Source of the DNA: Euplotes cf. woodruffi 2 WChen-2021
Taxonomy: Eukaryota > Ciliophora > Spirotrichea > Euplotida > Euplotidae
Reading direction: 5' to 3'
Assembly (NCBI GenBank): GCA_021441665.1
Contig: JAGYYN010025012.1
Location: forward strand, 1 to 33,645
DNA: 33,645 nucleotides
Shown here: positions 21,026-31,028 of the stretch, piece after piece
Layout: each line of letters begins with the position of its first letter
Position numbering within the stretch: the first letter of the stretch is position 1
Translations under genes and position numbers: made by a program
Notes under the pieces: model-generated
Database searches by the model: none
The model's input: only the letters and a program-made list of their open reading frames with translations
What the model was told of the DNA's origin: nothing

Positions 21026-22333
21026 TTATTCACTGATTGAAGATATGAAGACTTCGAATTCTTTGGTTGTACTCGATCTGATATTAAAGCTTCTTCCTGG
21101 TAAAAGATAAAATGAGTCGAGATAAGCTACTTTGTACTCAGTTGAGTCTGTCGAGTCTGTAATGACTCCTTCACCTTTCGATATGAAAAGTATTGCTTGA
21201 TATGTACAGTCGTATGTCACAGTACTTTCACTATTAAGTTCTTCATTTGCTGCAAAGTGGTACCTTTTAGTCTTCATTTCTTTAAAGCCTGTATTGTATT
21301 CGTAGTCTACAACGTATCCAAGATCGAGTCCTTCACCGTATAGACTAATTTCACTAGTCGTTTCATATGATAGCATTTCATTCAGCATTTTGACATCTTT
21401 AAATTTTGGAGTCAGTCCACCTCGAATAACATTATCGCTGGATGCTTGGACTTCGATGCATTCTCCTTTGACCCATGCATGTGGTTGATTAGCACCAACC
21501 ATAAGTCATTCACCATACTTAAGCTGGTAGTAATTTAGAAGGAAGCTGACGATAATGCCAACATCATTTGGATAGAATCCATTAAGGTAAACAGCAAGAT
21601 TTTGATGTCTGGATCTCTCTGCTGGGTCAATTGACTCGATATGGGAGATAACAGCCTGTACGCATTCTTTCACCTGCTCAGCTGATCTATCAAAAGTTAC
21701 TCTGATAATACTTCTTCACGTTGCTTCGAATTTAGATTCGTCCAGCAATTCGTCAAGATTTACGTCAGCAAAGAACAAAGCTAAAGCAGGATTCGAACTC
21801 AGTCGATTGTGGATTTTGTCTCCGGGAGAGAATCTTCACAGCGCATCGAAATCAGATAATGCAATGATCATCTCAGGCTTGTGGTTATCATCGGGGTAGA
21901 TGTCTGGGAACTCTGCATGTAAGCTTTCTGCTAACTTTTTATCCGGATGAGCTTGAATTGATAAAGGAGAGTCTACTGACAACACTTTTAAAAGATATGG
22001 CAAGCATCCTGCTGACTTGCCTTCTATTTCAAATGGAAAACTATCAGTTAACAACGTGCTTTTATTCGCAATAATTGCATCTCCTAAGCTGACATATGAA
22101 CCCTTATTGGCTTCATAATATTCGGGGCTTAAGTACTTCTGGATATCCTCGTTGATCAAAATGGTTGAAGGAAATTTGGGGTGTGTTCCTCACCACAACT
22201 CCGCAAAGTGCGTTTTTTCAAACTCGTCATGGTCCAAGTGCTTATGCGTCTTCTTAGAATACTGCCCAACGATTCATGAAGAGCCCTTCATGCCCCAGTG
22301 AGTGATTTGTGTTCCCGCGAGGAAAGGAATCAT
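21026..22333 (-). CDS. MPI: Mannose-6-phosphate isomerase (type I phosphomannose isomerase)
   Basis: A 435-aa cupin enzyme that interconverts fructose-6-P and mannose-6-P, using one zinc ion, and so feeds GDP-mannose synthesis for glycosylation. One uninterrupted frame from ATG 22333 to TAA 21026-21028 when TGA is Cys; no intron, no frameshift. Family blocks are in order: HFAELWCGTHP, LLKVLSVDSPLSIQAHPDK, DNHKPEM, ANQPHAWVKGECIE and GGLTPKF. The expected metal ligands are Q127, H129, E154 and H285. Five TGA codons occur. The one in IALSDFDALCRFSP aligns with the Cys of the human LCGFRP block, which supports UGA = Cys, and the one in LKYGECLMV aligns with a small residue, where Trp would be unlikely. 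Length is close to the human 423 aa. The start is the only ATG ahead of the first block. Confidence 0.95.
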
Positions 22334-22389
22334 CTTTAAATTTTTACTTTATTTCAAATTGAAGTTTGAAAGTAGTTGTTAAAATCTAA

Positions 22390-22510
22390 CTACTCAGGTT
22401 GAATAATTTCGATTAAAAAATAGCTTTTTCGATCATGGTTGCTTTTCAGTCTCCAATCTACAGCTAGTTTATGCCATTTATCTTGACTGCGCAAAATAGT
22501 CAATAAACAT
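22390..22510 (-). CDS. Possible tiny gene (about 39 codons) with a +1 shift
   Basis: ATG at 22510 opens MFIDYFAQSR, then AGA-TAA-A; a +1 shift continues KWHKLAVDWRLK... to TAG at 22390-22392. The second half has a more protein-like composition (two Trp, mixed charge) than the surrounding AT-rich DNA. It lies 56 bp before the MPI start, a spacing seen elsewhere in this window. It could equally be a terminal exon whose upstream part I cannot find, or chance. Confidence 0.25.
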
Positions 22511-22672
22511 AAAAAAGTTAGCTTAAATATCTCACAGCAAGTAAAATTCAAGTTTAAAATGGCTGTTAAAATTTTGTTTCGTAAAAGATACAAAGTAATA
22601 TTGTGAAAGATAAATAACTATTGCAAAAAATAGCGACAGATAGTTGATAATAGACAATTTATTACGAATACC

Positions 22673-24851
22673 TTAGCCAAAGCTACACTTTAAAGTTGAT
22701 TTAAACGAAGTGAATGCTTTTGTAGTGTTTGACTGCTTCATCTTCTCTCCGTCAGATTCCCACTCGCTATCGTAGAATGACTCCTCGTTGTACTTTTCCT
22801 CATCGCTATCCTTGCCTTTGTTATTGATGTACGAGCTCCACTTTTGATTGTTAAAAGTGTCGTAGTTCATTTCTGACTTTTCGACGTCTTCATAGCTGCA
22901 GTCTTCGTGTTGATTTTCAATTGTCTTCAGGATTGAATTGGCTTTGCAGTTGTTTCCTCGCTTCTGCCCGAAGTACGGCGTGTCCGAAGGCCGTTCACAA
23001 CTCACCGAGTTTATTTTTGGACTACAGATGCTGGATGTACTTCTATCTGGAGCTTGCTCTTGCTGGACTGGATTTACAACTGCGATGAGTTCGTTATTTT
23101 TATTTAGGCTCAGCTTCTTATTCGGCTTTATATTTTTGAAAACTTGTGTGTTCAATGGCCTGTACTTCAGCGTCAGGCTTTGCTTTGGGCCAGCTTTATT
23201 CCGAGAGTTATCGCCAGATAACATGTCGAATTTTTGAATAAATTTCCTTGGCAAAGCGATGTAATTCTTACTTGAACTAGATTTAAATTTTAGTAAAAAC
23301 TTAACAAAAAGTATTTAAAGCTGTATCTATGAATATGTATTAATCGAAAATCTTGGGTGCTTACCTTTTATTTTAGCTGAATTTTTTCTTTCTTTATTGT
23401 CGCGTTTAATTTTGCTTCAAGTGGCTCTTCAACGACACTATTTTGTTTTGCTGACACGTTGAAGCTGTTATTTTCTATCATCGACGCTGCATAACCATTT
23501 GCTATCTGCGGGATTACAAGGACAGACCCATCCCTCCTCGGAGATAGCGATTTAATTGCGTCATTAATATTTAGTCCACCTTGCGGCTGGTTTTTAGCAG
23601 TCTCGATATACGACTGAGGATTGGAGCTCTGCAATAAGCTTTGATTCATTAATTGCTGCTTTAACAAATCACTATTCGAACTAATTTTGTTATTGAGATT
23701 GACCCGAAATACTTTCATCTTGCCACAGGAGTTCGATCCTTTTGTATTTTCTATACAAATAAACATCATTTAAAATGCCAGTTTTTGAATTCATAAAGAC
23801 GTGATTAAAATTTAAATTATTTCATAGGAAATATCCCAATGAATGCTGAAAAACTGTGATTGCGACAAAATAACTTACTCGAGTGGGCTAAATTCGGGTT
23901 CACTTGAGCCATAGGGTTGACACTATGCTTTCTGACATCAAATTTAAACGTCGGTGAGTCGATCACATCACTTTGCATGTTTCTTTTGAGCTCGACGTAG
24001 TCATGATTTCCTGTGTTTACTGAGTTTCGATTGTCCTTGAAGTATTCAATGTCGTTGATATGTGAAGTCGCTGCATTGTAGTTGGAAGAAGCTCTGGTGT
24101 TTTCACTTGCTGTGACTTCTATACTCCTGCTCAGAAACCGAACACAATCGTAATATTAACGCGACCTTACCTCGAGGAGAATTCACATTTTTTGATAGCT
24201 TCAGCTTCAGTGCTTTTGTGGAAATCGGCATCTTCGCGACTTCCTTTTTGATGTGAGGAAGCCTTGTCTTATAGTAATTTGTCTGGCTCTCCCTCGGACT
24301 GAATATCTCCGGATTGTGGGCGATGGCTTCTTGGTTTTGGAATGCATTTGTGGCTGATTCTAGCTTCCTCCCCATCTATCAAAAGATTTAACATTAAGGC
24401 GGATATTCAAATAAAATTAATGATTCATCAGGCAAAATTAAATTACATTTGGCTTTAAAGGAGTGATCGTGTCATAATTTTTGCTTTGGTGCAGTTGGTC
24501 AAGCGGTATTGAAGTCACAAATTTATCAACAATCGATCTATTTGTGAATCCTCCTGTGTTGAAGTTGTTTATCAAAACTTCGTTGTTTTCTCTCAGGCTG
24601 TACAAATGATGGTTCAGGTCTATCTTCTGCATGCTTTCATAATGAATGGAGACTGGCTGATAATTAATCGAGTACTCTGACGGATTTATATCCTGATTCG
24701 AGTAAATATTGTTATTAAGAGCTCTTTGAGGACTAAAGAGCTTAGCTTCGAGGATCCTTCTGTTTCCCTTTAGGTTATTACTGTCGTATCGGTATTTCAT
24801 ATTGATCTTCCGTCCTTTTTGAATTAATTTTTGTGATATATTCTGCTCCAT
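22673..24851 (-). CDS. Ser/Asn/Lys-rich, largely disordered protein (about 612 aa), four introns, one +1 shift
   Basis: ATG at 24851, stop TAA at 22673-22675. Introns of 71, 52, 128 and 88 nt join four frames, and the AAA-TAA-A shift at about 23368-23373 sits just before the last intron; the coding length is then divisible by three. Features: a basic N-terminus (KLIQKGRKINMKYRYD), Asn/Ser/Gln-rich low-complexity middle, two SPR motifs (LFSPQRA, KSLSPRRDG) and an acidic C-terminus (DSDEEKYNEESFYDSEWES). These suggest a phosphorylated, intrinsically disordered scaffold; no domain is recognised. The last intron contains a GTATTTAAA word at 23311 and might hide a promoter, so the last exon could be a separate gene beginning at an internal Met near 23224. 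Confidence 0.6.
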
Positions 24852-25037
24852 TTGATCCTGCAGTTAACCTATAAACCAAAATGTAGGATTCGTCTGTAGA
24901 GTTTAAAATCAAAATAATTAAAACAGTTTAATACTAACTGCACAGATTAGCCGATTGGTATTAAAAACTAGCAAAACATCCTTTCCATAGTTATGAAAGT
25001 TACCTTCTTTATTTTATATAAATTTGATGCTGTCGTC

Positions 25038-25047
25038 AATTGAAAAT
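25038..25047 (+). other. Exact E-Cbs-like decamer AATTGAAAAT
   Basis: It matches the Euplotes chromosome-breakage consensus HATTGAAaHH at all ten positions and lies in the 238-bp gap between two divergent genes (starts 24851 and 25090), where a boundary between macronuclear molecules would be expected. Such words also arise by chance in AT-rich DNA, so this is a pointer only. Confidence 0.25.
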
Positions 25048-25089
25048 AGTTACTTAATCCTGATGTGGATTGGAATAAACTAAATAAAT

Positions 25090-26356
25090 ATGAAGTGAAA
25101 AGAGGTAAATTGTGTCACTCCAATTAAGCTTGACCACCAGCTGTTCCACGTCCACTCCAACGGCCGTGTGTTGTTTAAAAACAAGCATGATCTTGACTAC
25201 GTTCACGTTAACATTAATTCGATATAAATGTAAGAATTATAAGTAAAAATTATATTGTTTTAAGTCCCCAACACTTATATATATCTGATTTTAGAACGAC
25301 AAATGCATTCAAAATGGTAATTTACTAAAGACCCGGGAGGCCAGACTCAAAGCAAAACCCCATAGAAAATAGCCAGAGTTTAGTTGACGTCTTGATGCCG
25401 CAGATCAACCCAAAAGTCCAAGAAATATGAGACAGAGCAATAAAAGACTTAGATATCGATAATGTAAAAACTCAACGACAAATATGAAAGATTCAGCCAG
25501 AGCCCTGGATGCAAAGACTCAAAGACTTTAAAATCATATTTAAAAACCTTAGGCCGCTTGGAGACACAGATGCAATTGATTTGAATAATGTTAAGCATGC
25601 GATTAATTGATACGGTAGCGCAGTTCTTGAAGATCCAGATGCAAAAGCAGGCAGTCACTATTCATCAATCGATAACCGAATGTATACGAACCCTCTACAG
25701 CTCGGTCAGCAGTCTCATTTATATAATTCGAGTCATAAAACTCGACAGAGGAGGATTCTTTCGTTGATCAAGCTAAAAGCACTAAAGAAATACAACACTA
25801 AATCAATAGAAGAAAAGACCCTTCCAGTAGCACAAGCTTATGATGCAAAACTGTACTTTGTATTTGTTACTTATTTTTATAGCGGAACCACTGCAGACTG
25901 TTTATTCGCTAAAATCTCAGCGAAAAATAAAGCAGACCCAAAATACGAGTGCTTTAAAGCAAATGATAAATTTAAGCTGTTTCGTGGAAATCAAATAATA
26001 CCGGATAACTGCCGAGGCAACAGGAATATTGGTCTTGCATTGACCGAGCGGAATTTAACGCTGACAAGTCTCCAAAATAACAGCCAAACACAGCTGAGTA
26101 CTCTTGACATGAAAGCTTTTGAGAAGGCACTTCAACGCAATCGCCATGATATCCGCAGAATTAAAGGTAAGGTGTATTTTTTCAGCTGCGTTCATCAATA
26201 ATATTGAGTTTAGAGAAAGTCAAAGGCAAAATGCAGTTTGATGTACAGCAAAAGCGAATGAAATTGATTAGGAATAGCTTTAAACTAATAATATTTTTTA
26301 GTTTATTTTGAGTAGACTGCAGCGATATATATTTTAAACTTGCTTATTGTATATAA
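25090..26356 (+). CDS. Basic protein of unknown family (about 350 aa), +1 shift at AAA-TAG
   Basis: ATG at 25090. A first intron (weak donor GTTCAC or GTTAAC near 25200, acceptor TTTTAG at about 25294) leads into NDKCIQNGNLLKTREARLK. An AAA-TAG-C shift near 25366-25371 opens the long main frame, which contains IQPEPWMQRLKDFKIIF and LRPLGDTDAIDLNN. TGA is Cys in VQEICDRAIK, RQICKIQP and HAINCYGS. A 30-nt intron (GTACTTTG...TTTATAG near 25853-25882) is a multiple of three. The final intron near 26168-26214 leads to a Lys-rich helix (KVKGKMQFDVQQKRMK). TAA at 26354-26356 ends this reading; a +1 shift there would extend it to 26552 through AT-rich sequence, which I consider doubtful. The alternating acidic and helical pattern recalls EF-hand-flanking regions in protist proteins, but no loop is convincing. 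Confidence 0.55.
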
Positions 26357-26684
26357 CAAGGATTCAAATAATTCGATTGAAAATTATATTAAAATGCTTA
26401 CATGTCAATATTATCAAAAATCAAATAATTCTGAGTATTTCTGTTTAAAAAATGAATTTTTTACTATAAAAAACAATATCACTTCCGTAGAAATACAGAT
26501 CAAATTACTTTGTAAATTACATTTATCTTATTCAAATACTCATATTCTTTAATAAATTATAATATTTCAACTCCTTGAATTTCTATTTATTTTCAACTAT
26601 TAATTAACCATTTGAATCAATTCAAAAATACGCAGTTTAATAAAAAAATTTAATTATTGCTTATAAAAACATTAAAAAAATCCT

Positions 26685-26874
26685 ATGCAAAGTTATGTAT
26701 TTCCAGTAAAATCAAAACACAAAAAAACTGCGGCACAATTTGAAGGCTTTGAGGCTCAATTCGACTTCTCTCGGATGGTGAAGAAGGATGCGGTCAACTT
26801 TGCTAAAACTCCGGACAGCTTTGAACTTAACACCTAGCAGTAGTGAATTCGGCACAGCGAAGTGAAAGTATTAG
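26685..26874 (+). CDS. Small protein (50-62 aa) with ACC-TAG shift or stop
   Basis: ATG at 26685 opens a 50-codon frame with balanced composition and higher GC than its surroundings (QFEGFEAQFDFSRMVKKDA...). It stops at TAG 26835-26837; a +1 shift there adds about a dozen codons (SSSEFGTAKCKY) to TAG at 26872-26874. Either end is possible. The core FEGFEAQFDFSRMVKKD is amphipathic. Unknown function. AT-rich sequence flanks it on both sides, so it is a self-contained tiny gene. Confidence 0.45.
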
Positions 26875-27190
26875 ACAGCACTATTTAATTTGATTGCATT
26901 CAATAATACTTGCTGCTTGCTTTCAGGGCTTGTTGCAGGATTTATTGAAACAAATAATCAATCTTATTGTAGAGGAAATACTTAGATCAATGAAGAAAAT
27001 AAAGCTAAAATTTGGTATTTTACAACTGAATTATGATTGATAGAAATAAAATCTTAAATATTTTTTAATCAGGTGATAAAGTCTCAAATATTTGTAAAGA
27101 AAAATTAATCAAATATAAAATCTTTTTTATTACGGATAAAATAAAATGCATTAAAAATTATACTCTCGATGTTTTTAATGAACAGCTGTG
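26875..27190. other. AT-rich gap between convergent genes, one exact E-Cbs-like word
   Basis: The 316 bases between the stop of the tiny plus-strand gene and the stop of the next minus-strand gene hold no credible frame. TATTGAAACA at 26943-26952 fits HATTGAAaHH exactly. No other motif is evident. Confidence 0.4.
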
Positions 27191-28694
27191 TTAATGAAAT
27201 TTTTGAAAAATCTCAGTATTAAATTTAATTTTTGGCAGTTTTTTATCCTTTGTTGCTTTTTGAACATAAAAATTGGTAAATATTACTTTCCTGCTTTTAC
27301 TGTCGGATAAACTATAGTTGGCTTTTCAAGTGTCAATATTAAAAGGAGACGTCTGCTGATCGTTCTTTTCAAAGAACTCGTAAGTTTTATGCACTCGCTG
27401 AAGATTACATTAATCCACTTACATTTTGTATTCTAATCTTTAAGTCTTTTATTGCTTTCGTCTGCTTACTGAGTAAGCTTTCGTCCTCTTGATATTCTTT
27501 GACCGAGTTTAAAGGCCTTCCGCTGTCAATCGATTTCAATGTGCTAAAGCAATCTTGACTCAAAAATCCTTACATATTCGATGCGAATTCCTTTCGATCT
27601 AAACTTTTAAAAAATAAAGCTATCTTCAAGTCTCTGCGGCTTCGGCGGTGAGATAGTTTTATCAATCTGAGGGATAGTGGAGGCACAAGAGAAGTACAGG
27701 TCTTTATCAAGAGACTCTTGCATTCTTTTAGTTTGAAATATCTTATTTTATCAGTTTGTCTTTCTGTAGTTTTTCTCTTCGGTCAATCATTGACTTGTAA
27801 TAGTCTTCTTGCCTGTATTTCTCACTATTAATGTTTAATTACTTTGAGTACCGTATTTCTGTGAGATCCTTCTTCGTTTTTGATTTGATCAGCTTTAGTA
27901 ATGATGAACTTCTTAGCTTTATCATCGGATTGTGGCTATTTGCCATTTCGTAGTCCTTGGTGTGACTGTTCGATCGTTTAGTGAACAGACCTCTGCCGAC
28001 TGAGCCGTCGCTGTGATCGCTTTTGTAAGGATTGATCGTCGTTATGAACAGGTCGCTCGAACTTGCTATAACAGGTGATGATAACAATATACAGGAAGTA
28101 GTAAGTAAATATTAATCGCTTGGTACTGATATTTTACCTTTGAGCTTATCTTGCTGTTGAGCTGCGTCACTCATGAGATTGAATACCCCTCCAGTTTTAT
28201 TTCGATGTTTTTATCGTGATGTTTGCAAACTTTCAAGTCTCAGAATGCTTTTCGTAAAATTTAGTCCCTTTCTGCGGGCTTTGGTCTCTAAAAGCTACAT
28301 TTGGTGATTAATTGACTGAAGAGAGGTCAAAAAAAATTACGGTCTTCACTTTGATATCTTGATTTGTTCTATAAAGTTATTTTAATTAAGTCAGAAGTAA
28401 AAATAAAGCAATTTTAAATATTATGCACTGAGTCTTAGATAGAAAATAATGATACCTTCGTCTGGTTCATAATAGTAATCAGCCCCAAATCATTACTGTT
28501 AGCACTGTCATTATTTGCGTTTTTACTTCATCGTGTGGCTATGGATCTGATTGTTACTCATTTTTATCAACCTTAATTTCATTGTCTTTTGGTCACTATT
28601 TTTTAATCTTTCAGCCGATTTTGCCGATTGTACTGTGAGTCAAAATGCACATCAGGTCTTTGTTCATTCTGTATACAGGTGGAGATTCGGACAT
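27191..28694 (-). CDS. Lys/Ser-rich protein of unknown function, heavily interrupted (several +1 shifts and introns)
   Basis: ATG at 28694 (MSESPPVYRMNKD), stop TAA at 27191-27193. The 3' two thirds are well supported: RDQSPQKGTKFYEKHSETCK, an AAA-TAA shift near 28202, a 72-nt intron, then DLFITTINPYKSDHSDG..., a 27-nt intron, a coiled segment (REKYRQEDYYKSMIDRREKL), an AAA-TAA-G shift near 27746, a TTT-TAA-A shift near 27607, a 30-nt intron (a multiple of three) ending near 27550, a 25-nt intron, and a basic C-terminus. The first third (28330-28660) is not resolved: an AAA-TAG shift is likely, but two frames and an intron of about 100 nt compete there. TGA is Cys in HSETCKFAN and IDTCKANYS. 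Possibly a cortical scaffold; no domain recognised. Confidence 0.5.
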
Positions 28695-28807
28695 TTATAA
28701 ATTTTAATTCAATACGTGCGGTAGGAATCAGTGAGAGTAATTTTATTACGCTTTAATAAGAATAAAGTTATCTGATCATGTTAGGCACCCTTTGATGGAG
28801 CCTCATC

Positions 28808-28846
28808 TCTTTAAAATATGTATTTTAAGAGGCATTTATGCCTTTT
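28808..28846. repeat. Two overlapping inverted repeats (hairpins)
   Basis: CTCTTTAAAATA/TATTTTAAGAG forms an 11-bp stem with one bulge, and the following AGGCAT-TT-ATGCCT forms a 6-bp stem (about 9 with flanking A/T and G-T pairs). They share the AAGAG bases, so the two structures exclude each other. They lie about 240 bp upstream of the cathepsin C start and about 115 bp upstream of the divergent gene's start. Their role is unknown. Confidence 0.4.
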
Positions 28847-29002
28847 AAAAGTCAATTTTTTACTTTTAAGAATACAGGTTTTTATTACTAATATTTATCA
28901 TAAAGCTATATATATTAGTAAATTAATCTAATTATCACTAAAACCCGGCTTTTGTAATATAATCTAAATTTGTTAATTTTTAGTGTTGAATCATATATTA
29001 TT

Positions 29003-29052
29003 AATATTCGAATATTCGATAAATATTATAAGTCCAATTATACTATAAAAAG
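29003..29052 (+). promoter_or_regulatory. Perfect 14-bp palindrome and TATA-like box before the cathepsin C gene
   Basis: AATATTCGAATATT (29003-29016) is a perfect palindrome, the form of a dimeric transcription-factor site, 66 bp before the ATG. CTATAAAAAG at about 29043-29052 resembles a TATA box about 30 bp before the ATG. The surrounding gap (28695-29081) holds no frame. Assignment as promoter elements is inferred from position and symmetry. Confidence 0.35.
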
Positions 29053-29081
29053 CAGATCTGATATCCGCATATTTATTAAAA

Positions 29082-30881
29082 ATGAGCTCAATGAAAGGAT
29101 TTTTATGCATCTGAGTCTTATTTTGCCTCATCGTAAGCACTTATGCTGACAACCCCGTGATGTGAATGCTTCACCAGATCAAAGGTAAATGGAAGTTTAC
29201 ATATGGCACAAATACGGTCAAAAGAGGATCCAATCAGTATGATAAGTTCACGTGAGGTCGTCATCAACCACCCCAGCTTATTAATTTTGATTCAGATCCA
29301 AAAGCGCAGCAGAGCTTGCTTAATACTTTACAGGACGTCGAGGATGGACAGGAAGCTGGAAGCGTCAGAAATGCTATTTACCATCTCACAGACTTCGACA
29401 ACCACGTCTATCAATTTGACTACGACGGTATTAATGTCTCTGGAGAAGGTAAAAATATTGGTAACTGGACTATGATTCTTCACGAAGGCATGATGGGCTT
29501 TATTGTTGACGATTACACAAATAGCATGCTCACCTTCGATACTTTTTGGCGATACAACTTAGTCGACGAGGCGAACCAGGAATATGAAAGTATCTGTTAC
29601 GAAACCATGGTAGGCTGGTACCATACCATGAATCCAGACTCTCCTGATGATGAAGACTGGGGATGATTCTATGCAAAGAAGTTACATCCAACTAGCGATG
29701 ACTTGAACCCGAAGACTCACGCGGTATTTGAAAACGGCTCTCCTGTGATGAAGAAATCAAAGTCTACAGAGTCTTGCAGTAGCTCGATCTCTGTAAAGAT
29801 TAGATACGGAACATTTACTTGGTACGCTGATGAATCTGTCGGTGCTGCAACTGCATCAAATTACGTTTCGTTTTCTCCATCTTCAGGCTCTTCAGAGACA
29901 AAAACAGTATCAAAGACAAGTGACGACATTGAAGGAAGGCTATCAGAGCTTGGGAAGTACTACTCGCTTGTCGGAAGAGATCCTGAAACAATAGCAGATG
30001 AAGAGCTACCCGAATCGTTAAACTGGAGCAATATCAACGGGTACACCTTCTATCCTCCGATTAAGAACCAAGAATGTGGTGACTGTTTCCTTGTCGCATC
30101 GCTATCATGAGTCGAATCGAGAATAAGAATTGCTACTAATGGTAAACTTAAACCAACAATTAGCAATAAACAGCAAAAAGACTGTAACTGGTATGTTGAA
30201 GGCTGCGACGGGGGATTACCACTCAATGTTGCCAAGTATGGCTGGGAATTCGGATTAACATCTGAAGAGTGATACCCTTCAACTGGCTCTGACTACACTT
30301 GCAACTGGGACTTGATTAACTCTGAAGACTGTCAGAAATATTATATAAGAGACTTCTACTTTGCTGGCTGGAATTATGGTGGGGCAAGTGAATCGCTTAT
30401 AATGAAAGAAATCATGGCTCACGGCCCAGTCGCCTCGGTCCTCAATGTACCGAAGTACATGCAGATGTACAAAGGAGGCGTATTCATGGAGGAGTGACCT
30501 GTTGATCCAAACCAAATTTCAAAGAAATCGATGCTCAGAAATACTTCAAGATTCCAAATGTCAAGCCACTCAACACTGTGGGACAAGAATATTGAATGGG
30601 AGTTTGCAAACCATTCAATAGTTATTGTTGGATGGGGAGTTGTCAACGAAGACGAGCAAGAGACAGTATTATCAGACCAAAGTGTTGAATGAAGCTCTCA
30701 CTATGCCAATGCTTACTGGATTATCGCAAACTCATGGGGAACTTCATTCGGAGAAGATGGATATATTAGAGTTCGAAGAGGATGCAACGACTTTGCTATT
30801 GAAACAGAGGCTCTTTCATTTATTCCATTACTTGATGAATCTTTGTTAGATCCTCAGTTCCATAATGATATGTACCTTTAA
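29082..30881 (+). CDS. CTSC: Cathepsin C (dipeptidyl peptidase I)-like secreted cysteine protease
   Basis: A 599-aa papain-family (C1A) enzyme in one frame from ATG 29082 to TAA 30879-30881, with eight TGA codons read as Cys and no intron or frameshift. Cathepsin C removes N-terminal dipeptides in lysosomal compartments. Order: signal peptide (about 1-23), exclusion domain starting DNPVMC (compare human DTPANC), linker, and catalytic domain from about residue 315. Catalytic residues are all present: Q in NQECGDCF, Cys335, His511 ([11 protein letters not shown]) and Asn550 ([12 protein letters not shown]). VEGCDGGLP and [14 protein letters not shown] match the human GCEGGFP and EEACFPYTGTDSPC blocks. 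TGA at residues 28, 58, 195 and 397 falls on Cys of the human protein, the best code evidence here. An insertion (about residues 485-535) precedes the active His. The protein is longer than human (463 aa). Confidence 0.95.
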
Positions 30882-31028
30882 AATAAATTGCTAAAAGTTG
30901 TATTGATAAACAATATAATTTTATTGCGAATACAATTTATTTGTCTTTCGATCTTTTCATTTATTACTCGCAATAAATTTCTACTAAGTTGAATATAAAT
31001 GGGGTACTTTGACTTGTGTTAAAAATAT

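Noticed and set aside
25449-25658. Minus-strand frame of 69 codons
   Set aside because: It lies opposite the plus-strand gene at 25090, whose frame is longer and continues on both sides.
26357-26552. Extension of the gene at 25090 by an ATA-TAA shift
   Set aside because: The frame is open for about 65 codons but is extremely AT-rich with low-complexity content and no supporting motif; left as an alternative end.
29082-30881. UGA = tryptophan (Blepharisma-like) code
   Set aside because: Trp at the TGA positions would replace conserved cysteines of cathepsin C and MPI, and introns here are not the 15-16 nt type of that group.
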